Assembly: GCA_001797335.1 (NCBI GenBank)
Contig: MGPE01000019.1
Location: 1 to 12,062, forward strand
Origin: Deltaproteobacteria bacterium GWA2_38_16
Lineage (GTDB): Bacteria > Bdellovibrionota > JACOXK01 > 2-02-FULL-40-11
Length of the DNA: 12,062 nucleotides
Reading direction: 5' to 3'
Shown: one piece after another, positions 7,064 through 12,062 of the stretch
How the letters are laid out: the number at the start of each line of letters is the position of its first letter
Numbering within the stretch: position 1 is the first letter of the stretch
Made by a program: the position numbers and the translations under genes
The notes under the pieces: generated by a model
Database searches by the model: none
Told to the model about the DNA's origin: nothing
What the model saw: only the letters and a program-made list of their open reading frames with translations

Positions 7064-7076
7064 AGCTTTAGCTGGA
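7061..7076. repeat. Small terminal hairpin TCCAGC-TTTA-GCTGGA
   Basis: A 6-bp perfect stem with a 4-nt loop lies 18 nt outside the glucose dehydrogenase stop. It is the outermost of the hairpins upstream of tnpA, so it is a good candidate for the subterminal hairpin recognised by TnpA, or for a terminator at the 3' end of the dehydrogenase transcript. It shares its first three bases with the outer arm of the long hairpin, so the two structures would compete. On the + strand a T-rich ATTTATTTT follows. Confidence 0.45.
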
Positions 7077-7093
7077 TTTATTTTGGGAGTATG

Positions 7094-8209
7094 TCATTTA
7101 GCAATCTCAAAAATAACCTTGACATTGTCAGGATTCTTGTCAAAAACAGCTTTTTTGTAATCGTCAAGCTTGTACCTTGCAGTTATTGCCTTGCTTAAAA
7201 TGCCCCTAAACTTTTTCTCAATCTGCTCCATTTCCTTAATGCCGTTGATAAAGTGGTTTCTATTGCCGTTTACAGTTCCGATTATTGCCTGGTTATACCT
7301 TACAATGTGCCTGAGCATCAGGTTTGTGTCAATGGTGTAATGCAGCTCCCCCCTCGGTATTCCTGTCATCACGTAAACGCCGTTTCTTCCCATATGTGGA
7401 ATCAAGCCAACAGCAAGCTCTGAAGCTCCTGACGCTTCAAACATAACATCTACGTTGCCTGTTATTTTTGACAGCTCATTCAGCTTTATTTTTCTTATAT
7501 CAATGTATTTTGCGCCGATTCCCTTTAGCAGCTTAATCCTGTAATTATCCTCTTCTTTTCTTTCAAGCACATGCACGTCTATGTGCTGCAGCCTTAAAAG
7601 GCAGGCAGCCAAAAAGCCAATTGGACCAGCGCCAATGACAACTGCTGTCCTGCAGCTGAAATCCTTGTTGTCTTTATTTGAAGAGTCGCATGTCCACGGC
7701 AGCCTGCCCTGCACAAACATTGCCTGCTCAACCCCCTTGTTGACAATGCTCATAGGCTCTGCAAGGACGGCAATGTCTTTCAGCTTAGTTGGAACTTTTA
7801 CAATGTATTCTTCTGGATCAACAACATAATCTGTAAAAAAGCCGTGAAGCTTGTGCAGCCCGCGCTCCTTGAATTTACCGGTGAAGCACATGTCGCTTTG
7901 GTTGTTGGAGCAACTTTGACATTCGTTGCAGCCCCTCCTTGCAGTTACTGCAACATAATCTCCTTTTTTTAATTCAGAAACCTTATCGCCAACTTCCTCG
8001 ACTTTGCCGAAGTGCTCATGACCCAGGCACATCAGGTTTTCGCCTTCTTCCATATCAAAAAGATTATAATCAACTATCGACCTGTCGCTGCCGCAGATTC
8101 CTGCCTGCAAATTCTTAACAAGAACATCTTTTTTATCTTTTATTTTAGGGACAGGTATTTCGAAATGAGTTATCCCTTTTTCTCCTTTTTTTATCCCTAC
8201 TGCGTACAT
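7094..8209 (-). CDS. gdh: Glucose 1-dehydrogenase, zinc-dependent MDR type
   Basis: It oxidises glucose (often other aldoses too) to the lactone with NAD(P)+, as in archaeal non-phosphorylated sugar breakdown, and is cytoplasmic. With the start at ATG 8209 it is 371 residues. Landmarks are C39 and GHEHFG with H64-E65 plus E151 for the catalytic zinc. The structural zinc cysteines are C94, C97, C100 and C108, and the Rossmann loop is GAGPIG (193-198). The strand after it ends LERKE (215-219), where an acidic residue at E216 points to NAD+, though the neighbouring Arg/Lys leave NADP+ possible. The ATG at 8209 is chosen over an in-frame GTG at 8224. A TATA-like box lies 24-31 nt upstream, as expected for a leaderless message, and family members begin near MYAVG. 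Substrate could instead be galactose or another sugar. Confidence 0.88.
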   Translation of the reverse strand: MYAVGIKKGEKGITHFEIPVPKIKDKKDVLVKNLQAGICGSDRSIVDYNLFDMEEGENLMCLGHEHFGKVEEVGDKVSELKKGDYVAVTARRGCNECQSCSNNQSDMCFTGKFKERGLHKLHGFFTDYVVDPEEYIVKVPTKLKDIAVLAEPMSIVNKGVEQAMFVQGRLPWTCDSSNKDNKDFSCRTAVVIGAGPIGFLAACLLRLQHIDVHVLERKEEDNYRIKLLKGIGAKYIDIRKIKLNELSKITGNVDVMFEASGASELAVGLIPHMGRNGVYVMTGIPRGELHYTIDTNLMLRHIVRYNQAIIGTVNGNRNHFINGIKEMEQIEKKFRGILSKAITARYKLDDYKKAVFDKNPDNVKVIFEIAK

Positions 8210-8232
8210 TTCAATAAAAAACACGGAAGTAA

Positions 8233-8240
8233 TAAATAAA
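8233..8240 (-). promoter_or_regulatory. Archaeal TATA-like box for glucose dehydrogenase
   Basis: TTTATTTA on the - strand lies 24-31 nt before the ATG at 8209, the spacing that places transcription start at or next to the start codon. There is no Shine-Dalgarno sequence before this ATG, which supports a leaderless mRNA and the choice of start. Confidence 0.5.
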
Positions 8241-8274
8241 GTTTTGGTTTAAATCGGTTAAAAGATTACCAAAG

Positions 8275-9069
8275 TTAGATTAAAGAAGCAAAGTCAGGCC
8301 AGTTTCCAAGCAAAGCTCCGCCGTCAATTACCAAAGCATGCCCTGTGATATAATCTCCTGAAGGGCTCAATAAGTAAAGTGCTGAATCTGCTATTTCCTG
8401 GGCTGTTGCAAATCTTTTCAGAGGCACTGTGGATTTGACGTGCTCAAGCACATCCTTCTTCTGCAGCAATTCATCCTTAAATCCTCCAGTATCCACAAAG
8501 CCCGGGGCGATTGCATTAACCCTTATATTGTATTTGGCCCATTCCAATGCAAGGCTTTTTGTTAAATTGACGACCCCAGAGCGCGCGGCGCCTGAATGCA
8601 CCATGCCAGGCCCTGCCTTAAGCGCGTAAATAGTCACAATATTGACTATCTTGCCGTAATTCTGCTTTTTCATATGCTCTCCTGCTTCCTTGCAACAGTA
8701 GAAAGTATTGTAAAGGTTTGTTTTGACAACTGCATCAAAGCCGTTGGGAGAGATTTTTTCAATCGGAGCAAGGAACTGCCCGCCTGCATTATTGACAAGA
8801 AAGTCTATTTTGCCATATTCATTTACAGCGGCATTGACCATTTTTTTGACGTCATCTATGTTTCTTAAGTCCGCCTGAATCGGGAGGCATTTTGCGCCTG
8901 TCTGCCTTATTTCTTTGGCTCCTGCCTCTACATTTTCCTGCTTCCTGCTTGCTATAACCATATTAGCACCAAGCTTTCCAAGAGAAAGTGCGATGCTTTT
9001 GCCTATTCCCGTCCCTCCTCCTGTGACAATAGCTACTTTATTTTTAAACAGGTTGTCAGCAAATGTCAT
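8275..9069 (-). CDS. SDR-family oxidoreductase, PECR/DECR (enoyl-CoA reductase)-like
   Basis: This is a 264-residue short-chain dehydrogenase/reductase. It has the cofactor loop TGGGTGIG (16-23), ASRK after the second strand (40-43, Arg favouring NADPH), NNAGGQFLAP (93-102), the segment MVHSGAARSGVVNLTKSLAL (156-175) and the C-terminal ITGHALVIDGG. The NNAGGQFL and VHSGAAR blocks resemble peroxisomal trans-2-enoyl-CoA reductase and 2,4-dienoyl-CoA reductase relatives rather than classical sugar or ketone SDRs. The usual YxxxK pair is absent; Ser159 and Arg163 fall where Tyr and Lys would be, and the Tyr used in human PECR aligns with a Val. A fatty or isoprenoid acyl-CoA role is possible but unproven. 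ATG 9069 is preferred over ATG 9108 because a TATA-like box lies 24-30 nt ahead and because family members start shortly before the first strand. The gene lies 65 nt upstream of glucose dehydrogenase. Confidence 0.85.
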   Translation of the reverse strand: MTFADNLFKNKVAIVTGGGTGIGKSIALSLGKLGANMVIASRKQENVEAGAKEIRQTGAKCLPIQADLRNIDDVKKMVNAAVNEYGKIDFLVNNAGGQFLAPIEKISPNGFDAVVKTNLYNTFYCCKEAGEHMKKQNYGKIVNIVTIYALKAGPGMVHSGAARSGVVNLTKSLALEWAKYNIRVNAIAPGFVDTGGFKDELLQKKDVLEHVKSTVPLKRFATAQEIADSALYLLSPSGDYITGHALVIDGGALLGNWPDFASLI

Positions 9070-9092
9070 GCAAAGCAGGACTTTAGGGGAAG

Positions 9093-9099
9093 TTATAAA
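9093..9099 (-). promoter_or_regulatory. Archaeal TATA-like box for the SDR gene
   Basis: TTTATAA on the - strand sits 24-30 nt upstream of the ATG at 9069, leaderless spacing. It also argues against starting at the upstream ATG 9108, since the box would then lie inside the coding region. Confidence 0.55.
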
Positions 9100-9162
9100 G
9101 ATTTCCATGTATCGAGATTATTACATAAAGCAGCAAAATGGCTAAAACACCAAAAAGCAAAG

Positions 9163-9170
9163 CTTAAAAA
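9163..9170 (+). promoter_or_regulatory. TATA-like box upstream of the tRNA-like sequence
   Basis: CTTAAAAA lies 19-26 nt before the first base of the acceptor-like stem at 9189, roughly where an archaeal box A would drive a tRNA gene. The surroundings are A-rich, so this could be chance. Confidence 0.3.
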
Positions 9171-9188
9171 TCTGCAGTTTACCCTTAT

Positions 9189-9279
9189 GCCGCGATCGCA
9201 TAAACCAGTATTGCGGTGGCCTTGAGCCTATGACAGAAAGCCACTTCCCTCAATGCCCTTTCAAATCCGGGTCGCGGCG
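9189..9279 (+). pseudogene. Degenerate tRNA-like cloverleaf (Ser/Leu type?)
   Basis: GCCGCGA (9189-9195) pairs perfectly with TCGCGGC (9272-9278), a 7-bp acceptor stem, followed by G as discriminator. A D-arm-like stretch (9198-9214) keeps GCA/TGC pairing, the A14-A15 position and a GTA near the G19-A21 site, but lacks the GG pair. GTGGC (9216-9220) pairs with GCCAC (9240-9244), but the loop is 19 nt instead of 7. It reads CTTGAG with a 12-nt excess where archaeal introns usually sit; removing it would give anticodon TGA. The T-loop TTCAAAT (9260-9266) is canonical, but the stem 9255-9259/9267-9271 has only two pairs. There is no variable-arm hairpin. I see a decayed tRNA or tRNA-like RNA; a functional unusual tRNA is less likely. 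Confidence 0.45.
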
Positions 9280-9283
9280 TCCT

Positions 9284-9294
9284 GATACAGTATC
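9284..9294. repeat. Short palindrome GATAC-A-GTATC
   Basis: A perfect 5+1+5 palindrome lies just 3' of the tRNA-like sequence. It is compatible with a protein-binding site but is short enough to arise by chance in a region already rich in inverted repeats. Confidence 0.3.
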
Positions 9295-9305
9295 TGGAGT
9301 GATAG

Positions 9306-9314
9306 AATATTATA
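9306..9314 (+). promoter_or_regulatory. Candidate promoter for pckG (TATA-like AATATTATA)
   Basis: An AT-only stretch lies 4 nt before the 11-bp inverted repeat 9318-9355. If used, transcription would begin around 9335-9340, inside the repeat. The pckG leader (~130 nt) would then carry the whole 9360-9444 structured module. Another AT-rich box at 9422-9431 could give a shorter leader. Confidence 0.3.
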
Positions 9315-9317
9315 GCG

Positions 9318-9355
9318 GAGAACACAAATAATTGATTAAAATAGTTTGTGTTCTC
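9318..9355. promoter_or_regulatory. 11-bp perfect inverted repeat, candidate operator
   Basis: GAGAACACAAA (9318-9328) and TTTGTGTTCTC (9345-9355) are exact reverse complements across a 16-nt AT-rich spacer. The arm spacing is about 2.5 helical turns centre to centre, suitable for a dimeric regulator. As RNA it would form an 11-bp stem. It overlaps the predicted pckG start-point region, so repression or activation of gluconeogenesis is a reasonable guess. Confidence 0.45.
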
Positions 9356-9359
9356 TAAC

Positions 9360-9444
9360 ATAGTGGCGCAATAATCAATGAAAATCAAAGATTTTCAAGG
9401 TTAGTCAAGCTAACTATTACTCAATTTTTTAGTTGCGCCACTAT
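9360..9444 (+). promoter_or_regulatory. 85-bp structured module: 12-bp closing stem plus two hairpins, pckG leader
   Basis: ATAGTGGCGCAA (9360-9371) and TTGCGCCACTAT (9433-9444) form a perfect 12-bp closing stem. Inside it are two further perfect hairpins: GAAAATC-AAA-GATTTTC (9380-9396) and GTTAG-TCAAG-CTAAC (9400-9414). As RNA this would be a three-way junction ending 24 nt before the pckG ATG, so it may be a cis-regulatory leader. As DNA it could be a miniature element with 12-bp terminal inverted repeats, but I see no target-site duplication in the immediate flanks. I do not recognise it as a known riboswitch. Confidence 0.45.
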
Positions 9445-9468
9445 AGAACGATGCTAGAAGGTGATGCA

Positions 9469-11325
9469 ATGGAACTAAGCAAACTAATAGGCGAAAATGG
9501 CATAAAGCTGCTGCAGGAGCTAAATAATCCGTATGTAATGGAGATTATTGAGAAATATGTGGAGTTCTGCAAGCCTGAAAAGGTTACTGTTCTTGATGAT
9601 TCAAAAAAAAGCCTTGAATATGTAAGAAAACTTGCGTTAGAGAATGGGGAGGAAAAAGCATTAAAGACGAAAGACCATACAATCCATTTTGATAATTACT
9701 ATGATCAGGCACGTGACAGGGCCCATACTTGGATTTTATTGCCAAAAGGAAAAACTATTAGCAAGCACATAGAAACAATTGATTATGATGAAGGCATGAA
9801 AGAAGCTACTGAGATTATGGATGGAATTATGAAAGGCAAGGAAATGCTTATTGCATTCTATTGCCTTGGCCCAAATAATTCAAAATTCTCAATTCTAGCA
9901 TTCCAAATTACTGATTCTGCCACAGTAATTCACCAGCAAAACCTATTGTACCGAAATGGGTATGAAGAATTCAAGCATTTAAATGGCTCAAAGTCTTTTT
10001 TCCATGTAATCCATTCTGCAGGGGAACTTAATGAAGATATGACAACAAAAAATATTGATAAAAGACGCGTGTATATAGATTTAAATGAAGAAAGAGTCAT
10101 TAGCCTGAATAACCAGTATGGAGGCTCAAGTATTGGATTAAAAAAACTCTCGCTCAGATTATCGATAAGCAAGGCCAATAAAGAAGATTGGCTATGCGAA
10201 CACATGTTCATAACGGGTGTCCATCCTAAAGGCAAAGATAGAGTTACATACTTCACAGGGGCATTTCCAAGCTGGTGCGGCAAAACCTCAACAGCAATGA
10301 TTGAATGCCAGACTATTGTTGGTGATGATATTGCCTTCTTGAGAAGGGACGAAAATGGCCAGTGTGTTGCTGCAAATGTTGAGCAGGGCATCTTTGGGGT
10401 TATTAAGGATGTCTGCCCAGAAGATGATTTAGTGCTTTACAAGGCTCTCACTGCTCCCAAAGAGATTGTATTTAATAATGTCCTTGTTGTCGATGGCGGC
10501 ATTTATTGGCTAGGCATGGGGAAAGAGTTCCCGAAAAAAGGATTTAACCATTCAGGCGAGTGGTATGAAGGAAAAAAAGACAAAGAAGGAAAAATTATTG
10601 ATGTTTCTCACAAAAATGCAAGATTCACTTTAAGGATAAATGAGCTTGATAATGCTGATGAAAAGGCTGATGATCCTAAAGGAGTTCCTGTAGGGGGAAT
10701 TATCTATGGCGGCAGGGACTCTGACATTTCAGTTCCAGTCCTGCAGTCATTAAGCTGGGCACATGGTGTTTTTATTGGTGCATCGCTTGAATCAGAATCA
10801 ACAGTTGCAACTGTTGGCGACGAAGGGGCAATGGAACACAACCCAATGGCAAATATGGACTTCCTCGTCGTACCCCTTGGCGTTTACATTAAGAATCATA
10901 TTAAATTCGGTGATGACTTGAGCAATCCGCCTTTAATCTTTGCAACAAATTATTTCCTGAAAGAAAAAGGGAAGTTCCTGAATGCCAAAAATGATAAAAA
11001 GGTCTGGGTTCTCTGGATGGAAGGAAGGGTACATAATGGCTATGAGGCAATAGAAACGCCTGTTGGTTGCATACCCAAATACCATGATCTTAAGAATCTC
11101 TTTAAAGAAGCCCTTAATAAAGAGTACACTGAAGAAGATTATATAAAACAGTTCTCAATAAGAATTACAAAACTGTTAAAAAAGCTTGACAGGATTGAGC
11201 AAATCTACAAAGGAGGGGAGGGGATTCCAGAAACATTCCATAAACATCTTGAACAGCAAAAACATCGCTTGAAAGATGCAATGGAAAAGTATGGAAAAGA
11301 TGTTGTTTCCCCGCTTGAGTTTTGA
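9469..11325 (+). CDS. pckG: Phosphoenolpyruvate carboxykinase (GTP)
   Basis: It catalyses oxaloacetate + GTP to PEP + CO2 + GDP, the entry step of gluconeogenesis, though it can run in reverse. It is cytosolic. The 618 residues are full length for the GTP class. Visible motifs are the Arg-rich QARDRAHT (80-87), YGGSSIGLKK (217-226), the P-loop FPSWCGKTS (266-274) with the class-specific reactive Cys270, and GDDIAFLRR (285-293). The lid and C-terminal region carries SWAHGVFIGAS and FLVVPLGVYI. The Trp in the P-loop replaces the Ala/Met/Leu usually seen there. ATG 9469 is chosen because AGGTG lies 5 nt upstream. The TTG at 9433 would sit in the closing stem of the upstream module, and the ATG at 9451 lacks a Shine-Dalgarno sequence. 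The upstream inverted repeats suggest controlled expression. No clear terminator follows. Confidence 0.95.
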   Translation: MELSKLIGENGIKLLQELNNPYVMEIIEKYVEFCKPEKVTVLDDSKKSLEYVRKLALENGEEKALKTKDHTIHFDNYYDQARDRAHTWILLPKGKTISKHIETIDYDEGMKEATEIMDGIMKGKEMLIAFYCLGPNNSKFSILAFQITDSATVIHQQNLLYRNGYEEFKHLNGSKSFFHVIHSAGELNEDMTTKNIDKRRVYIDLNEERVISLNNQYGGSSIGLKKLSLRLSISKANKEDWLCEHMFITGVHPKGKDRVTYFTGAFPSWCGKTSTAMIECQTIVGDDIAFLRRDENGQCVAANVEQGIFGVIKDVCPEDDLVLYKALTAPKEIVFNNVLVVDGGIYWLGMGKEFPKKGFNHSGEWYEGKKDKEGKIIDVSHKNARFTLRINELDNADEKADDPKGVPVGGIIYGGRDSDISVPVLQSLSWAHGVFIGASLESESTVATVGDEGAMEHNPMANMDFLVVPLGVYIKNHIKFGDDLSNPPLIFATNYFLKEKGKFLNAKNDKKVWVLWMEGRVHNGYEAIETPVGCIPKYHDLKNLFKEALNKEYTEEDYIKQFSIRITKLLKKLDRIEQIYKGGEGIPETFHKHLEQQKHRLKDAMEKYGKDVVSPLEF

Positions 11326-11436
11326 GCATGTTATACTTAGCAGCTAGTTAAACCGGGATATTCACACTGCCCCATATAGAGACTATCACAATCCGCCGTG
11401 CTTTTTTGGAAAAGTGTCTATTGCTATCGTCAAGGA

Positions 11437-11444
11437 AAATATAA
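11437..11444 (+). promoter_or_regulatory. Archaeal TATA-like box for the AbrB-type gene
   Basis: AAATATAA lies about 53-60 nt before the ATG at 11497, predicting a start near 11468 and a ~30-nt leader that includes the Shine-Dalgarno GAGGTG at 11483-11488 (8 nt before the ATG). The 171-base gap after pckG thus holds a separate promoter. The only terminator-like feature in it is a T-run at 11402-11407. Confidence 0.45.
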
Positions 11445-11496
11445 GTTATACTGTAGTTGTAAGATATCATCAAAATTTTATTGAGGTGAAAACAGC

Positions 11497-11817
11497 ATGG
11501 CCAAAGAAAGGAAGATAAAATGTGATTGCGGAGAATTTTTGGCAGAGAAAGCCACAATATTCGATCATTTTGAGATAGAGGCATTGGTATGTCCAAAATG
11601 CGGCTTTGTTACATTAACAAAGGAACAAGCGCAAAATTATGCCAAGTTAAAGCAATTACACCAAATGATGGATGCTGAAAGGAAAATAATTAAGATTGGA
11701 AATTCCATGGGCATAACACTGCCTGATGCACTGCAGCAATTTGGCGCAAAAATCGGGAAGAAAGTCAAGACGGAAGCACTTGGTCCAAAATCGTTTAAAG
11801 TAGAATTAGTAAGCTGA
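11497..11817 (+). CDS. Zinc-ribbon / SpoVT-AbrB domain transcriptional regulator
   Basis: The 106-residue protein has two parts. Residues 9-36 hold four cysteines, C9-x-C11 and C32-P-K-C35, a treble-clef or zinc-ribbon-like module similar to those heading MqsA/YgiT-type antitoxins. Residues 61-104 hold a swapped-hairpin AbrB domain (ERKIIKIGNSMGITLPDAL, then KVKTEALGPKSFKVEL) that would dimerise and bind DNA. AbrB-like proteins act as antitoxins or as stand-alone regulators; no toxin gene lies directly up- or downstream within the window, so a stand-alone regulator is more likely. The ATG at 11497 has a good Shine-Dalgarno sequence, GAGGTG, 8 nt upstream. Confidence 0.85.
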   Translation: MAKERKIKCDCGEFLAEKATIFDHFEIEALVCPKCGFVTLTKEQAQNYAKLKQLHQMMDAERKIIKIGNSMGITLPDALQQFGAKIGKKVKTEALGPKSFKVELVS

Positions 11818-11878
11818 TAAGCTGTAAACGATGAATTAAGGCATTCTCGGCAATTACCTTCCGCTGCAATGTCGGAAC

Positions 11879-12062
11879 GTGAGCAAACAGGAACATAGTC
11901 ATCAAGCATCTGCAAGAGTTGGAATAGGAATTGAAAATGCAACAAAGCAATTAACGATTTCAGGGGCAAATGGTGCCTTATTGGTAGAGAATGCTGCAAG
12001 CTTGGCAAATACTGGTCCTTTTGTAAGCATGGCAGCAAATTCATATTCAAATGATGCAGGAA
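11879..12062 (+). CDS. Probable VGIG-repeat surface/fibre-like protein, N-terminal fragment (runs off window)
   Basis: A frame open from 11840 to the window end encodes SARVGIGIENATKQLTISGA followed by a Gly/Ala/Asn/Ser-rich stretch. The phrase VGIG...KLTISG resembles repeats found ahead of peptidase-S74-type chaperone domains in phage fibres and in large surface proteins. The start is uncertain. GTG at 11879 is the only in-frame start-like codon before the repeat, and no Shine-Dalgarno sequence is evident. An ATG at 11869 is in another frame and stops after nine codons (TAG 11896-11898), so the true N-terminus may be frameshifted. With only ~60 residues visible this is a tentative call. Confidence 0.35.
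   Translation, partial: MSKQEHSHQASARVGIGIENATKQLTISGANGALLVENAASLANTGPFVSMAANSYSNDAG

Larger units (their letters stand above)
6458..7085 (-). mobile_element. IS200/IS605-family element, degraded
   Basis: A single-gene transposon of roughly 0.6 kb occupies the space between two convergent genes, the metallopeptidase (+) and glucose dehydrogenase (-). It consists of a broken tnpA and an upstream ~150-nt structured end containing three hairpins. The size and layout match IS200-type elements, which encode only a Y1 transposase and use subterminal hairpins as ends rather than classical inverted repeats. I cannot fix the exact tips. The right side must end near 7080-7090, before the dehydrogenase stop at 7094. 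The left side lies at or slightly inside the last codons of the metallopeptidase gene. No tnpB is present. Confidence 0.7.

Noticed and set aside
6928-7093. A remnant of tnpB next to tnpA
   Set aside because: None of the six frames in this stretch gives residues resembling the RuvC-like or zinc-finger parts of TnpB; only hairpins are visible.
9216-9244. Canonical archaeal tRNA intron in the tRNA-like sequence
   Set aside because: The 12-nt excess lies at the usual place, but I could not form a bulge-helix-bulge with a 4-bp central helix, and the T-stem is broken as well.
9185-9388. 67-codon reading frame on the - strand across the tRNA-like sequence and the 11-bp repeat
   Set aside because: Composition is erratic, it has no recognisable domain or ribosome site, and it runs through inverted repeats and the tRNA-like stems.
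9433-9468. Upstream TTG or ATG start for pckG (9433 or 9451)
   Set aside because: The TTG overlaps the 12-bp closing stem, and the ATG at 9451 lacks a Shine-Dalgarno sequence. ATG 9469 has AGGTG at proper distance and fits family length.
9930-10391. 153-codon frame on the - strand opposite pckG
   Set aside because: Antisense shadow of a strongly conserved PEP carboxykinase reading frame; its sequence has no family signature.
11637-12050. 137-codon frame on the - strand opposite the AbrB-type gene and the last partial gene
   Set aside because: Lies antisense to a well-supported zinc-ribbon/AbrB protein and is Leu/Ser/His rich in a way typical of shadow frames.
1-12062. CRISPR array
   Set aside because: No regularly spaced direct repeats of 24-40 bases were seen anywhere; the repeats found are inverted and isolated.

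Overview
The window looks archaeal, most likely a DPANN-type genome (Woesearchaeota/Pacearchaeota-like). This is an inference from gene content and promoter architecture: a GTP-type PEP carboxykinase with the archaeal-style FPSWCGKTS loop, a zinc-dependent glucose dehydrogenase of the archaeal type, a zinc-ribbon/AbrB regulator, and TATA-like boxes 24-31 nt upstream of start codons that suggest leaderless mRNAs. The left half is visibly more AT-rich than the glucose dehydrogenase/SDR block, which fits an accessory island next to core metabolism.

Region 1 (1-6468, + strand) is one long, tightly packed operon, already running when the window opens. It holds the 3' end of an unidentified gene, a hypothetical gene, a UPF0158 protein, a small conserved hypothetical beta-rich protein, a TPR protein, a KilA-N domain protein, a complete type I restriction endonuclease subunit (HsdR), and a short YgjP/DUF45-type zinc metallopeptidase overlapping hsdR by ATGA. 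Gaps are 1-11 nt except for 124 nt before the KilA-N gene. That gap carries a short piece resembling the first codons of hsdR. No HsdM or HsdS is visible; they may lie upstream of the window.

Region 2 (about 6458-7085, - strand) is an IS200/IS605-family element. Its tnpA is broken by an internal deletion plus frameshift. Upstream of tnpA lie a hairpin that buries the ribosome binding site, a long (~97 nt) imperfect hairpin capped by a GAAA tetraloop on the + strand, and a small terminal hairpin. The element sits between two convergent genes and overlaps the last codons of the metallopeptidase gene.

Region 3 (7094-9069, - strand) holds two oxidoreductases, glucose 1-dehydrogenase and a PECR/DECR-like SDR. 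Each has its own TATA-like box at leaderless spacing.

Region 4 (9109-9468) is a 360-base gene-free stretch unusually rich in structure. It contains a degenerate tRNA-like cloverleaf with a perfect 7-bp acceptor stem, a short palindrome, an 11-bp inverted repeat, and an 85-bp module closed by a perfect 12-bp inverted repeat with two nested hairpins. It lies immediately upstream of pckG and is the best place to look for an undescribed regulatory RNA or operator, or a small mobile relic.

Region 5 (9469-12062, + strand) contains the GTP-dependent PEP carboxykinase (gluconeogenesis), a zinc-ribbon/SpoVT-AbrB regulator with its own promoter and Shine-Dalgarno sequence, and the beginning of a probable VGIG-repeat surface or fibre-like protein cut by the window end. 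PEPCK and glucose dehydrogenase suggest sugar-phosphate or gluconeogenic metabolism; the island to the left suggests defence against foreign DNA.
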